Source: Acidipila sp. EB88 (GTDB taxonomy: Bacteria > Acidobacteriota > Terriglobia > Terriglobales > Acidobacteriaceae). Taken from it: DNA of 64,000 nucleotides. The notes under the pieces were generated by a model. It was not told where the DNA came from. It was given only the letters and a program-made list of their open reading frames with translations, and did not search any database. This document shows positions 35,003 through 45,782 of the stretch, in pieces (within the stretch, counting starts at the first letter, position 1; every line of letters starts with the position of its first letter). The stretch is taken from contig NZ_QWEV01000005.1 of assembly GCF_003858395.1 (NCBI RefSeq), positions 4,092,001-4,156,000 of the forward strand. Direction: 5' to 3'. Made by a program: the position numbers and the translations under genes.

Positions 35003-36429
35003 GCCTCGGGCTGGCGTACCGCGTGCGGATCGAGCCCTCGTTCAGCGCGTGGCGGGAAGAAGCGCGGCTCTTGCTGCGGCAAGGCATCGCGCCCGACCAA
35101 GTGGAGCTCGTCAGCACCGAGCAGGACCACGCGATGACGTTCGGCTTCGCGCCTGCACCTGCCCCGGACCCTGCTCTCGCAATCCAGAAGCCGTCCGTGC
35201 CGAAAGCTTTTTTTGAGCTGGCTGAGATCGTGTGCTGCCACAAGGATCCAGACCGCTGGCAGCTCCTGTATCGCGTGCTTTGGCGGGTACAGCATGAGCG
35301 CTCCCTGCTGCTTAATGAGCTGGACGAGGATGTCGCCCGAATGCGCCGGATGGATCAACAGGTGCGTCGCGACCTGCACAAGATGCATGCGTTTCTGCGA
35401 TTTCGTATGGTGAGCACGCCCGAAGATCCGGAGGAGCATTACATCAGCTGGTACCGGCCCGATCACAGGATCCTGGAGCTGGCAGTTCCCTTCTTCGCGG
35501 AACGGTTCGCAGTGATGCAGTGGACGATCCTGACCGACTACGCCTCGGCAAGCTGGGACCCGCAGTCGCGTGCCGTGACCTGGGGACCCGGCGTGCCGCG
35601 GTCCGAGGCGCCACCGGAGGACGAACTCGAGGGCATGTGGCGGTCTTACTATTCCTCAATCTTTAACCCTGCACGGTTGAACACGCGCGCGATGAAGGCC
35701 GAAATGCCTGTGCGCTACTGGGCAAACCTTCCGGAGCTCAACATCCTGCCCCAGCTGCTGGCCGGGGCAGAAAGCCGCGTCGGAGTCATGATGCAACAGC
35801 AAAGCTCACTATCGGCAAATACCTACGTTCCGAACGATCACACGCTGCCAGTGCTGCGGGACGCCATTCCCCGCTGCGAGGGTTGCGAGCTGTACAAGCC
35901 AGCCACGCAGGCGGTGTTTGGAGTGGGGCTGGCGCATGCTCCGATCATGCTGGTGGGTGAGCAGCCGGGCGATATGGAGGACGTGGAAGGCAAGCCCTTC
36001 GTCGGCCCAGCCGGCAAGGTGCTGGACCAGATCATCGCGGAGCTTGGCTTCGATCGCGACACGATGTATGTCACGAACGCGGTGAAGCACTTCAAGTTTG
36101 TGCAGCGCGGCAAGCGGCGCATCCACGAGTCGCCGAACCTCAAGGAGATCGGTGCGTGCAGGCCGTGGCTGCTGGCGGAGCTGGATGCTGTGCAGCCACA
36201 GGTGGTCGTTTGCCTGGGCGCATCGGCGGCCAAGTCGTTGCTGGGAGCCAAGTTTGCCCTGATGAAGGATCGCGGCAAGATCGTGGAATCGCCCTATGCT
36301 CCTCGCGTAGTGGCGACCATTCATCCATCTGCGGTGCTGCGCGCTGAGGGAGAAACCAAGCAGGTGCTGTACAACTACATCCGCCAGGACCTGGCGCTTG
36401 CGGCGCAAACGGCGGGACTCGCTGGCTAA
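34999..36429 (+). CDS. udgX: DUF4130-UdgX fusion, uracil-DNA glycosylase superfamily
   Basis: A 476-residue protein. Residues 1-255 form the DUF4130-type domain usual beside these systems (AFFELAEIVCC, HKMHAFLRFR, WYRPDHRI). Residues 280-470 form a UdgX-type glycosylase: motif A GEQPGDMED (320-328), GxPFVGPAG, the insertion loop KRRIH (372-376) and motif B IHPSAVLR (441-448). Four cysteines (293, 296, 387, 404) fit the [4Fe-4S] cluster. In Mycobacterium smegmatis UdgX, the loop His becomes covalently bound to the uracil site; His376 is the equivalent here. It overlaps the radical SAM gene by four bases. It should act on uracil in single-stranded DNA. Confidence 0.93.
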   Translation: MSLGLAYRVRIEPSFSAWREEARLLLRQGIAPDQVELVSTEQDHAMTFGFAPAPAPDPALAIQKPSVPKAFFELAEIVCCHKDPDRWQLLYRVLWRVQHERSLLLNELDEDVARMRRMDQQVRRDLHKMHAFLRFRMVSTPEDPEEHYISWYRPDHRILELAVPFFAERFAVMQWTILTDYASASWDPQSRAVTWGPGVPRSEAPPEDELEGMWRSYYSSIFNPARLNTRAMKAEMPVRYWANLPELNILPQLLAGAESRVGVMMQQQSSLSANTYVPNDHTLPVLRDAIPRCEGCELYKPATQAVFGVGLAHAPIMLVGEQPGDMEDVEGKPFVGPAGKVLDQIIAELGFDRDTMYVTNAVKHFKFVQRGKRRIHESPNLKEIGACRPWLLAELDAVQPQVVVCLGASAAKSLLGAKFALMKDRGKIVESPYAPRVVATIHPSAVLRAEGETKQVLYNYIRQDLALAAQTAGLAG

Positions 36430-36454
36430 ACGCTCCCGCCATACAGCGAGCAGC

Positions 36455-36484
36455 AAAAAGCGGAGCGCCAGGCGCTCCGCTTTC
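36455..36484. terminator. Bidirectional intrinsic terminator
   Basis: GCGGAGCGCC (36460-36469) pairs with GGCGCTCCGC (36471-36480). A-rich bases precede the stem and TTTCTT follows it. It sits between the convergent udgX and LemA genes and can serve both. Confidence 0.85.
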
Positions 36485-36500
36485 TTGCCGAAGACAGTGG

Positions 36501-37067
36501 CTAAAAGGTGACCTTGGGCGCGGTACGCGAACCCTGATCCGCCTGGAAGTAGTCGTTGTCGGTGTGGAAACCCGCAAACCCGGCCCAGAGACTCGCCGGA
36601 AACTGCTGGATGTAGGTGTTGTAGTCGCGCAGCGTGTCGTTGTAGCGACGCCTTTCGACCGCGATCCGATTCTCCGTGCCTTCCAGCTGATCCTGGAGAG
36701 CCAGGAAGTTCTGGTTGGACTTGAGGTCCGGGTAGCTCTCGCTCAATGCCAGCAAGCGGCCGATTGCACCATCGAGCTGGTTGTTGGCAGCAATCTTGCT
36801 CTGCGGGTCCCGGGCATTCAACAGGCCGGCCCGTGCATTGGCGATATCACCAAACACCGTTTCCTCGTGCTTGGCGTAGCCTTTTACGGTGCTCACCAGG
36901 TTGGGAATCAGGTCGGCGCGGCGCTGCAACTGCGTATCGATGTTGGAGAACTGGGTTTGTACGTCGTTATGCTTCGCGACCATGGTATTTTTCGAGCCGA
37001 TGTAGCTCATAAACGCGATCACTACGATCGCGACCAGTGCCAGGATTCCCAATGTTCCACGCTTCAT
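36501..37067 (-). CDS. LemA family protein
   Basis: A 188-residue protein with one N-terminal membrane helix (about 5-23) and a long helical bundle. The family block DVQTQFSNIDTQLQRRADLIPNLV is followed by YPDLKSNQNFLALQDQLEGTENRI and a C-terminal FPASLWAGFAGF. LemA proteins are membrane-anchored with the bundle outside; their function is unclear, though they often pair with TPM-domain proteins, as here (26-base gap, same strand). Length is typical. Confidence 0.95.
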   Translation of the reverse strand: MKRGTLGILALVAIVVIAFMSYIGSKNTMVAKHNDVQTQFSNIDTQLQRRADLIPNLVSTVKGYAKHEETVFGDIANARAGLLNARDPQSKIAANNQLDGAIGRLLALSESYPDLKSNQNFLALQDQLEGTENRIAVERRRYNDTLRDYNTYIQQFPASLWAGFAGFHTDNDYFQADQGSRTAPKVTF

Positions 37068-37093
37068 AAACTGCTCCCTCGTGCTTGTTGTGC

Positions 37094-37882
37094 TTAAAAG
37101 CTTCCGCCGGCCCCGCCGCCACCGCCGCTGCCGCCACCACCGCCGGAGAAACCGTCTCCGTCATCATTGCGGCCACCACCGCCGCCGCCCCCGAAGCCTC
37201 CGCCAAGAAACATGCCCAGGAGAAAAGGCAGCATCCCCGTGCGCGCCGCGAGCACAAACAACAGCACCAGCACGCCGGCAAGGATCGCCAGTTGGCCGGG
37301 TCCGAGCTGGCCATGGCCTTGGGGTGCGACTACCTGTTGGCGGTTGACGGTGAGCTGGACCCCGGCATCCTGCGCAATCAGCCTGGCAAGCTCCTGCGTA
37401 CCCAGGGTGACACCCTCATCGTTCTCGCTCAGGCGCAGGTACTGCTGCATCTGGCGGCCGATGATCCCGGCCTTCTCGTCCGTGATCACACCTTCAAGAC
37501 CGTACCCAGTGGAGATGAACCACTTGCGATCACCGATCGAGACCAGCAGGATCGCGCCGCGATCGGTACCCTTCGCCCCGACCTTCCAGGCCTCTTCAAG
37601 CTGCACCGCGTAATCGCTGATGAGCTGGTCACCCGTGCTTTGTACGGTCACGACAAAAAGCTGCGCGTGAGCCTGGCGCTCCAGGGCGCCGCACAACAAG
37701 CCAAGATGACGTGTTACCTCGGGCGAGAGTACGTGCGCGTCGTCGTTGATGTAGTCGGTTGGCCGCGGGAGGTCTTTGACCGCCTGCGCCTGCAAGGAAG
37801 GCGCGGCAAAGGCCAGCAATAGCAGGAGCAGGCCGAAGGTGGACTTAAAGGAAGTTCTGAGAAGATCGAGCAAACGGAGCAT
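37094..37882 (-). CDS. TPM-domain protein (YgcG family)
   Basis: A 262-residue protein. A signal peptide (FGLLLLLLAFAAPSLQAQA) is followed by a TPM domain (about 38-170, with YINDDAHVLSP, RGAILLVSIGDRKW and GYGLEGVITD), one membrane helix (about 205-235) and a C-terminal tail of Gly repeats ending GGAGGSF. The tail, after an FLGGGFGGGG run, is characteristic of this family. It is probably co-transcribed with and upstream of LemA. TPM proteins have been linked to envelope or photosystem assembly; the role here is unknown. Confidence 0.93.
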   Translation of the reverse strand: MLRLLDLLRTSFKSTFGLLLLLLAFAAPSLQAQAVKDLPRPTDYINDDAHVLSPEVTRHLGLLCGALERQAHAQLFVVTVQSTGDQLISDYAVQLEEAWKVGAKGTDRGAILLVSIGDRKWFISTGYGLEGVITDEKAGIIGRQMQQYLRLSENDEGVTLGTQELARLIAQDAGVQLTVNRQQVVAPQGHGQLGPGQLAILAGVLVLLFVLAARTGMLPFLLGMFLGGGFGGGGGGGRNDDGDGFSGGGGGSGGGGGAGGSF

Positions 37883-37916
37883 GCGATCTTCATTGTACGG
37901 AAGCCTGCCGCCTGCG

Positions 37917-37957
37917 AAATAAAAACCAGCGCCTCCCGTCCGGAAGGGCGCTGGTTT
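37917..37957 (-). terminator. Terminator of the DUF4142 gene
   Basis: On the minus strand, AAACCAGCGCC (37957-37947) pairs with GGCGCTGGTTT (37933-37923) and is followed by TTATTT. It lies 27 bases after the DUF4142 stop and before the TPM start, separating the two transcription units. Confidence 0.88.
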
Positions 37958-37983
37958 GACCTGTCAGGATCCTCAGGAGGTGT

Positions 37984-38640
37984 CTACATACCGCCTGCTG
38001 GCACGTTGTGCGTCTGGGCCAGTTGTTGCGCTTTCTGCAGGTGCATGTCCACAGTGGGCTTGTTCTGGGCAGCGGCATTCTTTTCATCGGCGAGTTGTCC
38101 ATTGCTCGCTTCCATGCCGAATGCCTTGGACACCTTGCTGTGGTCCATCACCATGACCTTGATGTATTCCTTGTCGAAGGCGTCGCCGCTCAGACCGTCC
38201 AGCTTGGCATACTCCTTCTTTTGCTTCCCCCCAAGGTCAGTCGCCGGCGAAACACCTGCCTCTGAGGCGATCGGCTTCATGGCGTTGTCGAGCTTGGTAT
38301 GGTCGTCGATCATCATCTGCGCGTACTGCTTCACGTCGTCGCTGCTGCTCTTCTGCAAAGCCAGCTGACTGGCCTTGATCTCGAACATGTCGCCTTCGCT
38401 GGCTTCTTTCAGGAACATCTTGTCCTGGCTGGATGCCATGGTGGACGAGCCCATGTTCATGTTGTTCGGCATCGAGTTCATCGTGTTCGCACCGTTCGCC
38501 TGGCCGGGAGCATTGGGCTGCGAGGCTGCTCCGGCTGGCTGGGAAGTACCGCCGGTCTGCGCTGCGGCAATGCCTGCGCTCAGAGCCAGTGCCAGTGCAA
38601 CAGCAGACGGCGTGATACAGCGTCGTGTCTGGTTCTTCAT
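37984..38640 (-). CDS. Secreted DUF4142 (ferritin-like bundle) protein
   Basis: A 218-residue protein. A signal peptide (SAVALALALSAGIAAAQT) is followed by a low-complexity Asn/Met/Gly/Pro linker (about 30-70) and a DUF4142 four-helix domain (about 70-205) with DKMFLKEASEGDMFEI, MMIDDHTKLDNAM and KEYIKVMVMDHSKV. The His and Asp/Glu placement resembles ferritin-like bundles, but metal binding is unproven. The start at 38640 has GGAGA eight bases upstream. It is divergent from the S9 peptidase gene. Periplasmic, function unknown. Confidence 0.92.
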   Translation of the reverse strand: MKNQTRRCITPSAVALALALSAGIAAAQTGGTSQPAGAASQPNAPGQANGANTMNSMPNNMNMGSSTMASSQDKMFLKEASEGDMFEIKASQLALQKSSSDDVKQYAQMMIDDHTKLDNAMKPIASEAGVSPATDLGGKQKKEYAKLDGLSGDAFDKEYIKVMVMDHSKVSKAFGMEASNGQLADEKNAAAQNKPTVDMHLQKAQQLAQTHNVPAGGM

Positions 38641-38822
38641 TTCGATTCTCCGTGAACCTTGTTCGGCCGCCCTGGTACGCGCAGCCATACCAAGTAAGGC
38701 GCGGATTCACCCGATTGCGTTGCCCGGCGGGCCGGTTCCTGTTTTGGGTGCGCTCCGTACCCGGGCCTCTGCGGCTGGCCTGCCGAGGGACGACAGCGCG
38801 CGGGCCGCAGTATTCTGGAGCC

Positions 38823-40910
38823 ATGAGCCAGCCTTCCACCAAGCCACCAATCGCCCGCCAAGACCCCCAACACACCACGCTCCATGGACACACGCTGGTC
38901 GACAACTATGGGTGGCTGCGCAACAAGGAAAGCGAAGAAGTGCAGAACTACCTGCACGCGGAGAACAGCTACGCCGAGTCAGTGATGGCGCCCACGGCTG
39001 AACTGCAGGCACTGCTATACCGCGAGATGCTCACCCACATCAAGGAGACGGACGTCAGCGTGCCCACGCGGGAGGGCGCTTACTTTTACTACGCGCGCAC
39101 CACGCAGGGCTCACAGTACCCCGTCTACTGCCGCAAGCCTGGAACGCGGGCGACCTTCGAGCAGGCAGCCGAGCAGGTGGTGCTGGACGTGGAGGCCCTC
39201 GCCAAAGACCAGAGCTTTATGTCGATCGGCGGCATGGTGATCTCCGATGATGGCAACCTCGTTGCCTACTCCGCCGACACCACGGGCTTCCGGCAGTACA
39301 CGCTGCATGTCAAGGACCTGCGCACCGGGGAGCTGTTGACGGAGCAGGTAGAGCGCGTCGGGTCTCTCGTATGGGCTGCCGATAACCGGACACTGTTCTA
39401 CACCGTGGAAGACGAGGAGCAGAAGCGGCAGCACCAGTTGTTTCGGCACGTGCTCGGCACCCCGCACGCGGATGACGTGCTGGTGCTTGAAGAGCCCGAT
39501 GAGCGATTCAACCTGGGCGCGGGACGCACGCGCGATGGCGTCCTGATCATCGTGGAGTCAGGAAGCCATACCACGAGCGAAGGACGCTTTCTGCGTGCCG
39601 ACGATCCAACTTCCGGGCTGCAACTGATCGTACCGCGACGCGACAACATCGAGTACTACGCTGATCACCGGAATGGCTTGCTCTACATTCGCGCCAATGA
39701 CCAGGGTCGCAACTTTCGACTGGTGACGGCGAGCCTTGATGCGCCTGCGGAGTGGACCGAGCAAATCGCGCATCGGGAAGACGTCATGCTTGAAGATGTC
39801 AGCCTCTTCGAGCACTTTGCCGTTGCGTCCGAGCGCCACAACGGCCTGGAACATCTCAAAGTCTTACATTTCAGCGGGACCGGCACGGCTACTGCGAAGC
39901 AGGCCGAGATCCGGTTTCCCGAGCCGGCCTACAGTGTGCACCTCAGCGGCAATCGCGAGTTTGCCACCGACTTCCTGCGCTACAGCTACCAGTCACTCGT
40001 CACGCCCGCGTCTGTGTTTGATTACAACGTGCGCACCGGCGAGAGTGTGCTGCTCAAAGAGCAGGAGGTTCCCGGCGGCTTTGACCGGTCGTTGTACGCT
40101 TCAGAGCGCATCCTGGCGAAAGCAGCCGACGGAACGAGCATTCCAGTTTCCATCGTGTACCGCAAGGACATGCGCGTGCCCCACCATGGGCCATTGCACG
40201 TTTACGGCTACGGGTCGTACGGCTATGCGCTGCCGCTTGGCTTTAACCCGAACCGGCTAAGCCTGCTGGATCGCGGGTTTGTGCTGGCGTACGCACACAT
40301 TCGCGGCGGTGGAGACCTGGGCAAACCCTGGCACGACGCAGGCCGCCTGGCGCACAAGCGCAACACCTTCACTGACTTTGTCACGGTGACAGAACACCTG
40401 CTGGCCGAGGGATACGGCGAGCGGGGTCGCGTTGCTATTCAGGGTGGATCCGCGGGTGGGCTGCTGATGGGTGCCGTCACAAACATGCGGCCCGATTTGT
40501 TTCGCGCGGTTGTTTCGCAGGTTCCTTTCGTCGACGTCATGAACACCATGCTCGACGCTTCCCTGCCGCTCACCGTGCCGGAGTACGAAGAGTGGGGTAA
40601 CCCGAACGAGCAAGAAGCATTCGAGACGATGCTGAGCTACTCTCCGTATGACAATCTGCGCGAGGCCGCGTACCCCGCGATGCTGGTGAAAACCTCGCTC
40701 CATGACTCCCAGGTAATGTACTGGGAGCCGGCCAAGTACGTAGCGAAGATGCGCACCCTGCACACCGGCGAGCACCCGGTGTTGCTGCATACCAACATGA
40801 CGGCAGGACATGGCGGCGCAAGCGGCCGGTACGACTATCTGAAGGAGATTGCCTTTGATTATGCGTTCCTGCTGCGTGAACTGGGGGTGGCCCCGAGCGT
40901 GCTGGAGTAA
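38823..40910 (+). CDS. ptrB: S9A oligopeptidase (oligopeptidase B/prolyl oligopeptidase type)
   Basis: A 695-residue serine peptidase. A seven-bladed propeller (about 65-410) precedes an alpha/beta-hydrolase domain. The triad is Ser543 (GGSAGG), Asp628 (LHDSQV) and His663 (GHGG). RGGGDLGKPWH is the family block before the nucleophile. No signal peptide is present, so it is cytosolic and cuts short peptides. The start at 38823 has GGAG close upstream. Oligopeptidase B fits better than prolyl oligopeptidase by its central blocks, but specificity was not proven. The next gene starts inside its end. Confidence 0.9.
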   Translation: MSQPSTKPPIARQDPQHTTLHGHTLVDNYGWLRNKESEEVQNYLHAENSYAESVMAPTAELQALLYREMLTHIKETDVSVPTREGAYFYYARTTQGSQYPVYCRKPGTRATFEQAAEQVVLDVEALAKDQSFMSIGGMVISDDGNLVAYSADTTGFRQYTLHVKDLRTGELLTEQVERVGSLVWAADNRTLFYTVEDEEQKRQHQLFRHVLGTPHADDVLVLEEPDERFNLGAGRTRDGVLIIVESGSHTTSEGRFLRADDPTSGLQLIVPRRDNIEYYADHRNGLLYIRANDQGRNFRLVTASLDAPAEWTEQIAHREDVMLEDVSLFEHFAVASERHNGLEHLKVLHFSGTGTATAKQAEIRFPEPAYSVHLSGNREFATDFLRYSYQSLVTPASVFDYNVRTGESVLLKEQEVPGGFDRSLYASERILAKAADGTSIPVSIVYRKDMRVPHHGPLHVYGYGSYGYALPLGFNPNRLSLLDRGFVLAYAHIRGGGDLGKPWHDAGRLAHKRNTFTDFVTVTEHLLAEGYGERGRVAIQGGSAGGLLMGAVTNMRPDLFRAVVSQVPFVDVMNTMLDASLPLTVPEYEEWGNPNEQEAFETMLSYSPYDNLREAAYPAMLVKTSLHDSQVMYWEPAKYVAKMRTLHTGEHPVLLHTNMTAGHGGASGRYDYLKEIAFDYAFLLRELGVAPSVLE

Positions 40911-42180
40911 GCCCGCGGCCATTCTGCTGGTCCTGCTCGTTGGTGTAAGCGGGGCCTTGGATGCGCAACAACCCGCGCCGCTGCCTCCATCGGAGGCGTT
41001 CACCGCGGCAATGGCGCCCTACAACGCGGCGCGTGCGCAGCCCAATGACCTGACCGACGCCGACACGCTCGCGCTCGGTGTGGGCGTTGCGCACGCGGCT
41101 CACGATTGTGTCGCAACCACGGTCGATCCGCAGGCATTTGCCGGGAACCCCGTAGAACTCCTGGCACTCGGCAGGCTCTGCATCCTGGGACAGCAGTTTG
41201 AGCCGGCACGGGCAACACTGGTCCGCTACCTGGCTCTGCCGGAGCCGCCCGAGCGCGAAGTGGCATTGCTGCTGCTGGTGCGCAGCCTGCTCGGCATGAA
41301 AGATCCGGGTGCGGCGAACGCGCAGGCGCAGTCGCTGCTGCGGGACTACCCCTACGACGCACAGATTCACTATGCGATCGATTCGGTGATCGACGCGAGT
41401 GAAGAGGTGAACGACGAACTCAACCGCACAGCCCTGCAGCTGTGCGCGCAGCAGGGCAAGAACACCCTGCCCTTGCTGCTGCAGGGGAAAGCACTCTCCG
41501 CAGCAACAGGCAGTGCCTCTGCCAGCATGCTGTATGCGGACGCCCTGCGTTGTGCGGCACTGGACCAGGCATCGGGCGATCTTGCCGCAAACGGCCCGCA
41601 ACAATTGAGAACACTTCACGCAATACTCGAAGTGCCCGCCTGGCAACACTCGGCGGAGTTGTCGCCGATGGAAGAAGCATTCGCGCGCTTCGTGATGACC
41701 GCCGTGCCGCTCCCCACATTGCAGGCGCAAGCTGTCTCGGCCACCGGGTTGGCGCCCCCTCGTCCGTTGCCATTAGGGCAGCGCACGGTGACGCTTGTGC
41801 CGTTCACGCTGTGGGCACCCAGCACTATCTCGGTTCTGCAGACCCTGGTCGCCTCTGCCCCGCAGCAAACGGTGTATGCCATCACCAGCTGGAGAGCCAA
41901 CACCGGAGGCGCGGACACACCGTCGCGAGAGATGCTCAATTCGCTGGAAGCACTGCAGGCCGCGCTGCCTGCCAAAGTCAAGGTACTGGTCGTGCCGGAC
42001 GTCGAGTTTCAGTCGTTCCATGCCGACGCATACCCGGGCGGCATCGTGGTACGCGAGGGTCGCGTCGTGTTCAACGCGGTGCTGGCCGGCGACGGCGCCA
42101 TGCGCATGCTGCTGCGAACCCTGCCCGCGGCAACGGCTTCCACCGGCGGCCAGCTATCGAGTACACACAGGGCAAAATAA
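40861..42180 (+). CDS. Secreted protein of unknown function with helical repeats
   Basis: A protein of about 439 residues. The N-terminal hydrophobic segment (PAAILLVLLVGVSGALDAQ) is a signal peptide or anchor. The middle (about 90-260) is Ala/Leu-rich paired helices resembling TPR repeats. The C-terminal 110 residues alternate strands and helices (TVTLVPFTLWAPSTISVL, VKVLVVPDVEFQSFHADAYPG) like a thioredoxin fold, but there is no CxxC. ATG 40861 lies 50 bases inside the peptidase gene; GAAGGAG is 13 bases upstream. GTG 40876 is an alternative. It is probably translationally coupled to the peptidase. Family not recognised. Confidence 0.75.
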   Translation: MRSCCVNWGWPRACWSKPAAILLVLLVGVSGALDAQQPAPLPPSEAFTAAMAPYNAARAQPNDLTDADTLALGVGVAHAAHDCVATTVDPQAFAGNPVELLALGRLCILGQQFEPARATLVRYLALPEPPEREVALLLLVRSLLGMKDPGAANAQAQSLLRDYPYDAQIHYAIDSVIDASEEVNDELNRTALQLCAQQGKNTLPLLLQGKALSAATGSASASMLYADALRCAALDQASGDLAANGPQQLRTLHAILEVPAWQHSAELSPMEEAFARFVMTAVPLPTLQAQAVSATGLAPPRPLPLGQRTVTLVPFTLWAPSTISVLQTLVASAPQQTVYAITSWRANTGGADTPSREMLNSLEALQAALPAKVKVLVVPDVEFQSFHADAYPGGIVVREGRVVFNAVLAGDGAMRMLLRTLPAATASTGGQLSSTHRAK

Positions 42181-42182
42181 AA

Positions 42183-42215
42183 TCGGGCGCCTCGTCACCA
42201 GGACGAAGCGCCCGA
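42183..42215. terminator. Terminator between convergent genes
   Basis: TCGGGCGC pairs with GCGCCCGA, and inside it TCGTC with GACGA, around a short loop. A-rich sequence precedes it on the plus strand, which gives a T-run for the minus strand (the end of thiC). Confidence 0.65.
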
Positions 42216-42232
42216 CCTTATCTGTAACGGTT

Positions 42233-44432
<2,200 letters not shown>

Positions 44433-44457
44433 CAAGCCTGCTAGGCTGGTCCCAGCG

Positions 44458-44697
44458 ATGCCTTATCTCTACATCGACAAGCTGTTCAACGAACTGCGCG
44501 ACGAGCTTCTGTCTGCGATGCATGCAGCGGCGGAGCGGGAGATCCGCACCGGCGCACGGGTCGATGTGAACCGGCTCTATCGCGCCTTTACGCGCGCGGC
44601 CGTTGGCAAGATGGCGAACCCAGTGCGGGTATCCGATCGATGCCTGGAACTGGCGCCGCCCCGCAGCAAAAAAGGCGCAGGGCGCGACTCGGAGTAG
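44458..44697 (+). CDS. Small hypothetical protein downstream of ccmE
   Basis: A 79-residue protein beginning MPYLYIDKLFNELRDELLSAM. It is mostly helical and basic, with an amphipathic first half (ELRDELLSAMHAAAEREIRTG) and VNRLYRAFTRAAVGKMANPV. It starts 25 bases after the ccmE stop, so it is probably in the same transcript. High third-position GC supports coding. No membrane segment or known motif; function unknown. Confidence 0.6.
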   Translation: MPYLYIDKLFNELRDELLSAMHAAAEREIRTGARVDVNRLYRAFTRAAVGKMANPVRVSDRCLELAPPRSKKGAGRDSE

Positions 44698-44709
44698 CGC
44701 CGCCCCGAC

Positions 44710-45714
44710 TCAGGATTGTCGCCACCATGTGCTGCGAAGCTCGACGCCAGCCTGTACTTCGGTGGGTTCCCCGGGCGTGGGCGACCACAGCTTGAGCGCA
44801 CCATGGCTCGAGATCCGGTCGATCGGTTGCCGCCAGCCATGCAGCGCCAGGTCGAACAAGCCCCAGTGGATCGGCATCAACAGACCCCCGCCACCCAGAC
44901 CCTGGAAGCTGCGAACAGCACCCTCTGGGCCCATGTGAATATCGGACCAGAGCGGATGAAACGCCCCAATCTCGAGCATGGTGAGATCGAATGGTCCGAA
45001 CTGCTGCCCGATCTCCGCAAACCCTGGCCACTCCCCTGAGTCGGCGCCGTAGAAGACGCGGTGGCTCGGCCCTTCAAGCACAAACGAAGCCCATAGTGTG
45101 TGAAAACGGTTCCAAAGACTGCGGCCTGAGAAGTGGCGCGAGGGCAGTGCAGTGATCTTCAATCCGCGGATTGATACAGAGCCCGTCCAATCCAACTCTT
45201 GCAACCGGGCTGCCGGTACCCCGAGGGATTGCAGGAACGCTCCCACGCCGAGCGGGGTGACCCACCAGGCGTGGGCGGTCGCATCCTGCTTTGCCAGCAA
45301 TCGCACGGTGCCGGCCCCCAGGTGATCGTAGTGGTCGTGCGAGATCAGCACCACGTCGATTCGCGGCAGTTCGGCTAGGGGAAGGGTTGGAGGAAAAAAC
45401 CGCCGGGGGCCAGCCCACTGCACCGGTGCGGCGCGCTCGTCCCACACCGGGTCGATCAGCACCCGTACCCCGTCGATCTCCACCAGCGTCGAGGAATGCC
45501 CGAACCAGCTAATTCGCAGCCCACTCGATGGCGGCTGCTCAAAGATGCGCGGGTCGGTGCGGAACGGACCCGGCGTCTGCCGGGGCACGCGCTCCTCCTG
45601 GTTGCGCAGGTACTGGTAGAAAACCTTCGGCAGCATGGACAGGCCGCCAATCATGGTGGGAACCGGATTTTGGTAGCGCTTACCGATTCGCTGCGCCCTG
45701 GCGAGGAATGTCAT
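44710..45714 (-). CDS. Metallo-beta-lactamase-fold hydrolase (NAPE-PLD/UlaG-like)
   Basis: A 334-residue protein. RISWFGHSSTLVEIDG leads into the fold; metal motifs are SHDHYDHLG, PSRHFSGR, YGADSG and PIHWGLF. This set is typical of N-acyl-phosphatidylethanolamine phospholipase D-like hydrolases. A basic N-terminal region of about 60 residues may hold it at the membrane. It is a distant paralogue of the protein at 31214-32134. It is transcribed opposite to ccmA across about 68 bases and interrupts the ccm cluster. Substrate unknown. Confidence 0.85.
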   Translation of the reverse strand: MTFLARAQRIGKRYQNPVPTMIGGLSMLPKVFYQYLRNQEERVPRQTPGPFRTDPRIFEQPPSSGLRISWFGHSSTLVEIDGVRVLIDPVWDERAAPVQWAGPRRFFPPTLPLAELPRIDVVLISHDHYDHLGAGTVRLLAKQDATAHAWWVTPLGVGAFLQSLGVPAARLQELDWTGSVSIRGLKITALPSRHFSGRSLWNRFHTLWASFVLEGPSHRVFYGADSGEWPGFAEIGQQFGPFDLTMLEIGAFHPLWSDIHMGPEGAVRSFQGLGGGGLLMPIHWGLFDLALHGWRQPIDRISSHGALKLWSPTPGEPTEVQAGVELRSTWWRQS

Positions 45715-45782
45715 TGCTGGAGCAGATGCTCGACGCGCGTAAAAGGGCGCTCCGGAGTGCAGCGAATATACTCACTGCATCC

